Positions 59,027 to 64,000 of a stretch of DNA of 64,000 bases are shown here, one piece after another (position 1 is the stretch's first letter; each line of letters opens with the position of its first letter). The notes beneath the pieces are model-generated. The model was not told the origin of the DNA. It did not search any database and saw only the letters and a list, made by a program, of their open reading frames with translations. Both the position numbers and the translations under genes were made by a program. The stretch is from Darksidea phi (Eukaryota; Ascomycota; Dothideomycetes; Pleosporales; Lentitheciaceae): assembly GCA_030770425.1 (NCBI GenBank), contig JASJFT010000083.1:123703-187702 (forward strand), in the 5' to 3' direction.

Positions 59027-60519
59027 ATGGCTATGGTTTCTAACAGCGATAGAATCCCTCTCTGGCTCGATTGTGTGTGTGAATAAGCCGTCCCGCCCCA
59101 CCGAACTTGCTGACACAAACGAGGACCCAGGACACGATGTGAGCAGCTTCGCTGGTCACACACAAGGGCCGCCCACGAATAGCGCTCATGTAACACTAGG
59201 ATGCCTATGCTCTCCTTCTTGCCGCCCTTGACAAAAGGGTCGACCTTAAAGGCATTACAACCGTTCACGGCAATGCCTCGCTCGACCAGACCACATTCAA
59301 TACTCGGGGCATACTAGAGGCTATAGGAAAGCGCGAAATCAACGTCTATTCGGGTGCTGCGAAGCCAATTGTGCGCGACCCTGTGCATGCTGCCGATATC
59401 CATGGTATTTCGGGCTTAGATGGCGTCACTCTACTTCCGCAGCCTATCGCACCTGCGATTACAGGTGTAGATTACCTAGAGACCATGTACCGAGCGTTGA
59501 TCACAGAAAAAGAAGGCACTGCGTGGTTGGTGGCAACCGGGTAAAGATCCTCGGGGACGTCTACAATTTGAACTATTTACTGACATGTACCCCACCTGGC
59601 AGGACCTTAACGAACGTTGCTCTAGTCTTTCAGAAGTATCCAGACCTGGCGGGACATCTTAAGGGTCTCAGCATCATGGGAGGTGCGGTTGGTGGCAAGT
59701 TTACGAATGCGCCAATGGGAAAGGTTCTGGGTGAGGGCGAGCGGTTCGGTAACTGGACAGGTATGAGATGCCTCTAGAGGTGTCAAGCGCACATGTTACT
59801 GACTCGGTCTTCCAGCCTACGCAGAGTTCAATGTGCGTAATTTCTTCTGCCACACAGTGTCATTTGCTAATGAGATCTAGATATACGTAAGATAGCCCGC
59901 GATGCACTCCCGGCTCAAGAGGTGCTCACCATAACAGTGCGACCCCGAAGCTGCCCACTTCATCTTTTCCCACCCCATCCTCAAATCCAAGACAACCCTC
60001 ATACCGCTCGATTTGAGCCACCAGGTTCTCGGCACGAAAACGATTCGGCATACGCAGCTCTACAGTTCTGACGAGCCCCGCGATCCCTCCACGGCAGATA
60101 CGACACAAACGCCATCCCCCGTTCGCGCACTGTTTACGCAAATCATGTCTTATTTCGCCGGAACGTACGCTGAAGTATTTTCGATCACCGAGGGACCGCC
60201 ATTACACGACCCGCTTGCAGTATCTGCTGCGATAGATCCCGATATCTTTGATGACAGAGGTGGCGAGCGATTTGGCGTAGACATCGTTACCGAGGGCGTC
60301 CATTCTGTCGACCAGAAAGACGTCGGTGAGCTGGGAAGGACGAAGGTTACGAAACTGCCGCCCGGTGAAGGCGGCTGTAGGATTCCACGAGGAGTCGACC
60401 TAGAGAAGTTCTGGGCGAGTATTGAGAGCTGTCTCAAACGCGCTGACGAAGCTAGTCCAATGCCAAAGATGTCTCGCGAAGAATTGGCAAAGCATGGGGT
60501 TTTCGTTGGTTTGGAATAG
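59027..60519 (+). CDS. Inosine/uridine-preferring nucleoside hydrolase
   Basis: Exons 59027-59074, 59124-59138, 59200-59540, 59603-59760, 59816-59832, 59881-59886 and 59938-60519 give 388 residues. Introns are 48-62 nt. The Ca2+-binding signature DCDPGHDDA is split across three exons. GITTVHGNASLDQTTFNTR, IHGISGLDGVTLLP and the ATGTLTNVALV and SIMGGAVGG segments are intact. The distal EFNIYCDPEAAHFIF spans a 6-nt microexon. A later Asp comes from PLHDPLAVSAAI. The enzyme splits ribonucleosides to base and ribose in purine/pyrimidine salvage. The length is slightly above the usual 310-360 because of a Ser/Thr/Pro-rich insertion around residue 230. An alternative start is the in-frame ATG at 59033. 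Confidence 0.9.
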
Positions 60520-61345
60520 TTGCAGGAGAACGGCTCTTACAAAGTAGAGGACTGGGCCAAAAACTATGGATAGTTTCCAATCCGGACGGATGGCATCATT
60601 GCCAAGGTCGGTCTTCTTGACTCGATAATAATCTTAACTTGGCTGTCCTTCGAACGCGCCTCATTTAGCCTATTCATCCCGTCGTGCAGTCGATCCTGGC
60701 CATGAAATGATGATTGCGCGGATAGGTGGAGAAACTGAGGTTGCCGGGTACCTTGCCCGAAAGGAAATTGAACCTTGTCTCCCAGTTGCGCCCACCCACT
60801 GACCTCGGCCCTCTTTTTGCGTACGCCGCACGCATGCCGCAACGCTTTTTCCATCTTGAGCGCCACTTGAAAGAACACCAATCCACAATATCTCGATATA
60901 CTTTACGAGAGGCACAAGTGCATCCATATCGACAACGCCCGTCACCCCGGCTGAATTCATCAAACATCATCTGCCAAAACGTACCGTCGTTGAGGTCCCA
61001 TACCAAGAGCACCTAGTCACTGCAAGCTACGCCGTCCATCCCTGCACGAATTTCTTGTACCTGACTTTACCCGCGACGATCTCACGGCCCCGTCTAGCTC
61101 AACGGCCCCACCTCTGGGGCTTACATGCTCATCACGGCAGCTTCCCGGTTCAATTGACTGTATGCGTGCTTCTAGAAGGGCGCGCACCGGGTGGCTGGGC
61201 CTGTTTGCCATCATGAGGTAAGGATAGCTGCAAGGTAAGACGTATATATCGTCTCCCTCCAACCCACATCAAGTTCCGCTATCGCGTGAGTGGGAAGTGG
61301 CCAACCTTTGGATTGAACCATCCAAACTTCGTAACCTTACCCGCC
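60520..61345. other. Xylanase promoter region
   Basis: 826 bp without a gene. One XlnR-type motif (TTTAGCC) lies at 60664. A tRNA-like patch at about 61094-61157 was rejected. Confidence 0.55.
60664..60670 (-). promoter_or_regulatory. GGCTAAA (XlnR-type) motif upstream of the GH10 xylanase
   Basis: TTTAGCC on the plus strand, 676 bp before ATG 61346. A single 7-mer occurs often by chance, so support comes only from the gene type. Confidence 0.3.
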
Positions 61346-62720
61346 ATGAAGCTCACACTTCTCCTTGCCCTTCTTCCCCTCGTCTCCGCTGTCCCCACCA
61401 GTGGTTACCCCAAGCCCAAACCAAAGCCCGCCCAGCTCAAATACCCCGGGTTAGACGTCCTCGCAAAGCGCGCCGGTCTTCTCTACTTCGGCACCGCCAT
61501 CGACAACGTGGTTTTGAACAACACCAAATACATCTCCATTGCACACAACCGCTCCGAGTTCGGCCAAGTAACGCCCTCCAACGGCCAAAAATGGATGTAC
61601 ATCGAGCCCCAACGCAATGTCTTCAACTACAGCATGGGTGATGCAATCGTGAAACCTGGAATCAAAGCCGGTCAGATGCGCCGCTGCCATACCTTCCTCT
61701 GGCACAATCAGTTGCCTGAGTGGCTAGCGAAGGGGAACTGGACGAAGGCCGAGTTGACGAATATTTTGGAGAATCACATCAAGAATGAAGCAAGGCATTA
61801 TTACGATCAGTGCTATGCGTGGGATGTGGTCAACGAGGCTTTTGAGGATAATGGCACGTGGAGGGATACTATCTGGCTGAGAGTGCTTGGAAAGGAATAT
61901 ATAGAGCTTGCCTTCAAGTTTGCGAGGAAGTATACGAGCCCGAAGACGAGACTTTATTACAATGACTACGGTATCGAGAGGGTGAACAACAAGAGCATTG
62001 CGGTAGCGGCACTTGGTGAGTATCAACCCGCGGGAAGAATTCGAATCATTTTCTTCAGAAGCCGCTCCTAACAAGTCGACAGTCAAGGATTACGTGAAGC
62101 GCGATGTCCCTATCGATGGCGTAGGCTTTCAGGCACATTTCACAGTCGGTCGTGCGCCAACCTACGACGAGGTGAAAGCCAGTCTGTATGTATTCTCCTC
62201 CGTCAACACCCTGCTTGTGCAATTACTGACCGTTTAAACAGTAACCAATTCATCGAGCTTAAGGTACGTAACTCTACGCCAGTAACTCCATCGCAATCAC
62301 AAAAAATCACGGCGTCCAAGCTAAAGAACGGGTATCGACACTGCTCGGCATAAGCTTTACTGATTTCGTTCCCACACTTAGGTAGAAACTGCTCTAACCG
62401 AACTCGACGTACGACTAGCCCTCCCCGACTCCACCGAAAAGCAAGCTGCCCAAGCCGCCATTTACGCCGACACTGTCAAGGCTTGCGTCGATGTTAGTGA
62501 CTGCGTCGGCGTTACTGTGTGGGATTTCTGGGACCCGGTGAGCTGGGTACCAGAGACATTCCCCGGGTGAGTCTTTTTTGTCGGATCACATCTGCCACTT
62601 TGAACATTTACTAACATATATCCTCGTCGTAGGAATGGTAACGCGTGTTTGCTTGATGCAGACTTTAAGAGGAAGCCAGCATACTATGCTATTTCAGATA
62701 TGCTGAAGTCTTATGATTAG
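61346..62720 (+). CDS. Secreted endo-1,4-beta-xylanase, glycoside hydrolase family 10
   Basis: Exons 61346-62015, 62083-62185, 62242-62263, 62382-62566 and 62633-62720 give 355 residues; introns are 56-118 nt. A signal peptide (MKLTLLLALLPLVSA) and a short Pro/Lys linker (YPKPKPKPAQ) precede the catalytic barrel. GH10 hallmarks: HTFLWHNQLPEWL, acid/base Glu in WDVVNEAF, YYNDYGIE, GVGFQAHF, nucleophile Glu in TELDVR, and GVTVWDFWDPVSW with FKRKPAYYAI near the end. It cuts internal beta-1,4 bonds in xylan outside the cell. No carbohydrate-binding module is present. The substrate-binding segment VTPSNGQKWMYIEPQRN has Ser at the usual T(P)ENxMKW position (family often EN), a small deviation. Regulation by XlnR is expected for the class. 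Confidence 0.95.
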
Positions 62721-63926
62721 GTTCTTGCCGGAGGTTGGGGGAGGAGGGTGATGGAGAGGGATCGGGTGGTAAAGGGTGGAGTGGTGCTTCCAAGGTCTCG
62801 TTCCTTGTCGGCAATTTACGGGATGACAGGTTGAGATGCCTTCTGCTCCGGTTCATCGCAGCCGTACTTCTGGTTCCCTAATCCGGCTCCCGAGCACTTC
62901 AATCCTCCCATATCCTGACCTTCGAAATAGAGTTATTAGACAAAAACTTTCTCCGACAGCCCGCTTAGCGGCACACAAGATGCCAGTTATTTTGTCTATG
63001 TCTTCTTCCTTCATTTTCCCTCTGCAGTCCATCTACACACCACGTTTCCACGTCTACCGTTACACTCCATCCCCAACGCTCGCAACTACCACTCACGAAA
63101 ATGGCTTTGCAAATGAAGCCGCAGGCTAAGGATATCTACCCCAAGAGAAAATCGAACAGCGGTATATCCACGCGCATCGAGCACACTATTCACATACTTA
63201 TATGTTACGCCAACTCCGCATATGTATCTTCGCCAAGGAGCACCAAGCGACGTAGAGTCTTTTCGCTTCCACAGGAGCGTATTAAAGAACTCGTACACAG
63301 GAAGCTACGTTTATTCGCAACGAGCGCGATCGGTGAACTAAGCATCGCGTGCGATCTGGAAGAAGCATCCGATCGGACACGGGGCGTATATCGAGAAGTG
63401 TGCACAGGAAGATTCGCGAAAGGGACGCGCAAAGCAAGAGTGGTGCTAGTACGGGCGGCCCTGAGAGACCTTTTTTACTACGAACGCTCCTACTTTGGCG
63501 AGAAGGCACTCCTACCCTCGATTCACAAAGCGTACGACGTTTGCACTCCTTCTCGCCCCAAGGTTGCCCGCTGCCGTCCCGTCACCCCTGGATGACCAAC
63601 TTGAATTCAGCCAGAAACCCAATCGCATACCACGCTACACCAAATGCACTCAGCGTGCACTCTCTTCCATCTCAGAATCTCCCTCCATAGACTCTACCAC
63701 CACGGCACACGAAACGTACAATACGTGTACGCTCAACCGTTCCAGGATCCCCTTCCCAAACCGAATCCTCAGCCCTACCACCCTCAACCTCCCATGCAAA
63801 GTTTCCCACCATATACTACAAGCTACATTGGGCGCCTGCCGTCGTCATGTAAGGCAAGATCCCCGATACATCCGAGACACAGACTATTCCGCCCACACCT
63901 ACAAACTCGATACACCCATCACCAAA

Positions 63927-63927
<1 letters not shown>
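62721..63927. other. Right-end intergenic region
   Basis: 1.2 kb after the xylanase. An open frame at 63101-63595 lacks recognisable features. Nothing else is supported. Confidence 0.5.

Positions 63928-64000
<73 letters not shown>
63928..64000. other. Terminal poly-G run
   Basis: About 73 uninterrupted G to the window end. This resembles a dark-cycle poly-G artefact of two-colour sequencing at a contig end rather than biology. Confidence 0.8.

Noticed and set aside
61094..61157. tRNA-like A box (TAGCTCAACGG) and B box (GGTTCAATTG)
   Set aside because: The spacing fits, but the B box lacks its final CC and I could not fold matching acceptor, D and anticodon stems.
63101..63595. 164-codon open frame near the right end
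   Set aside because: No recognisable motif or signal; overlapped by frames of similar length on the other strand.

Overview
The window is a 64 kb stretch of a filamentous ascomycete nuclear genome, most likely Pezizomycotina and possibly Dothideomycetes (class is an inference). Genes are interrupted by many short introns, mostly 46-65 nt, with GT..AG ends and CTAAC-type branch sites. The gene set is typically fungal: TeaR, a GRR1-type F-box protein, Zn2Cys6 regulators, a GH10 xylanase, FSH hydrolase and Ure2-like GST. A TpA-rich, CpA/TpG-poor tract looks like RIP mutation. Exon coordinates were rebuilt by hand and checked for reading-frame continuity. One junction, in the GST gene, does not close cleanly. 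A 10-N gap with G and C homopolymers near 1.7 kb and a terminal poly-G run are assembly features.

Layout. 0-5 kb: 3' end of a Zn2Cys6-type regulator, a scaffold gap, and a decayed AAA-ATPase pseudogene. 5-17 kb: conserved housekeeping genes: an SLC35F6-like transporter, ribosomal protein uS3, a myotubularin PI3P phosphatase, the branchpoint-binding splicing factor BBP, and a glutathione transferase. 17-28 kb: a carbon-use block with a long GC-rich promoter, an XlnR-like activator, and a divergent pair made of a DapA-family aldolase and a Gfo/Idh/MocA oxidoreductase. 28-29 kb: a secreted tandem cysteine-repeat protein. 30-47 kb: a membrane UBL-BAG co-chaperone, sterol O-acyltransferase, a DUF3074 protein, an FSH hydrolase, GRR1, an Ark/Prk kinase and ribosomal protein eS12. 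48-53 kb: an accessory patch with an unusual fusion protein followed by 3.2 kb of gene-poor, partly RIP-like DNA. 53-63 kb: TeaR, a ferric reductase, a nucleoside hydrolase and a GH10 xylanase.

How genes connect. The XlnR-like activator and the GH10 xylanase are regulator and typical target class. The activator's promoter carries two GGCTAAA motifs in opposite orientation and the xylanase promoter carries one. The aldolase/oxidoreductase pair shares a promoter, which suggests a joint step in sugar-acid breakdown. GRR1, TeaR, the Ark/Prk kinase and BBP are general cell machinery.

The most unusual object is the 743-residue protein at 47988-50372. It joins an N-terminal helical domain like those on fungal NLR/HeLo-like proteins to an Hsp40 (DnaJ) C-terminal substrate-binding region, with no J domain. 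Next are the secreted four-repeat cysteine protein, the branch-site-rich intron in the branch-site-binding protein's own gene, and an open in-frame tail behind the single stop codon of the myotubularin gene.
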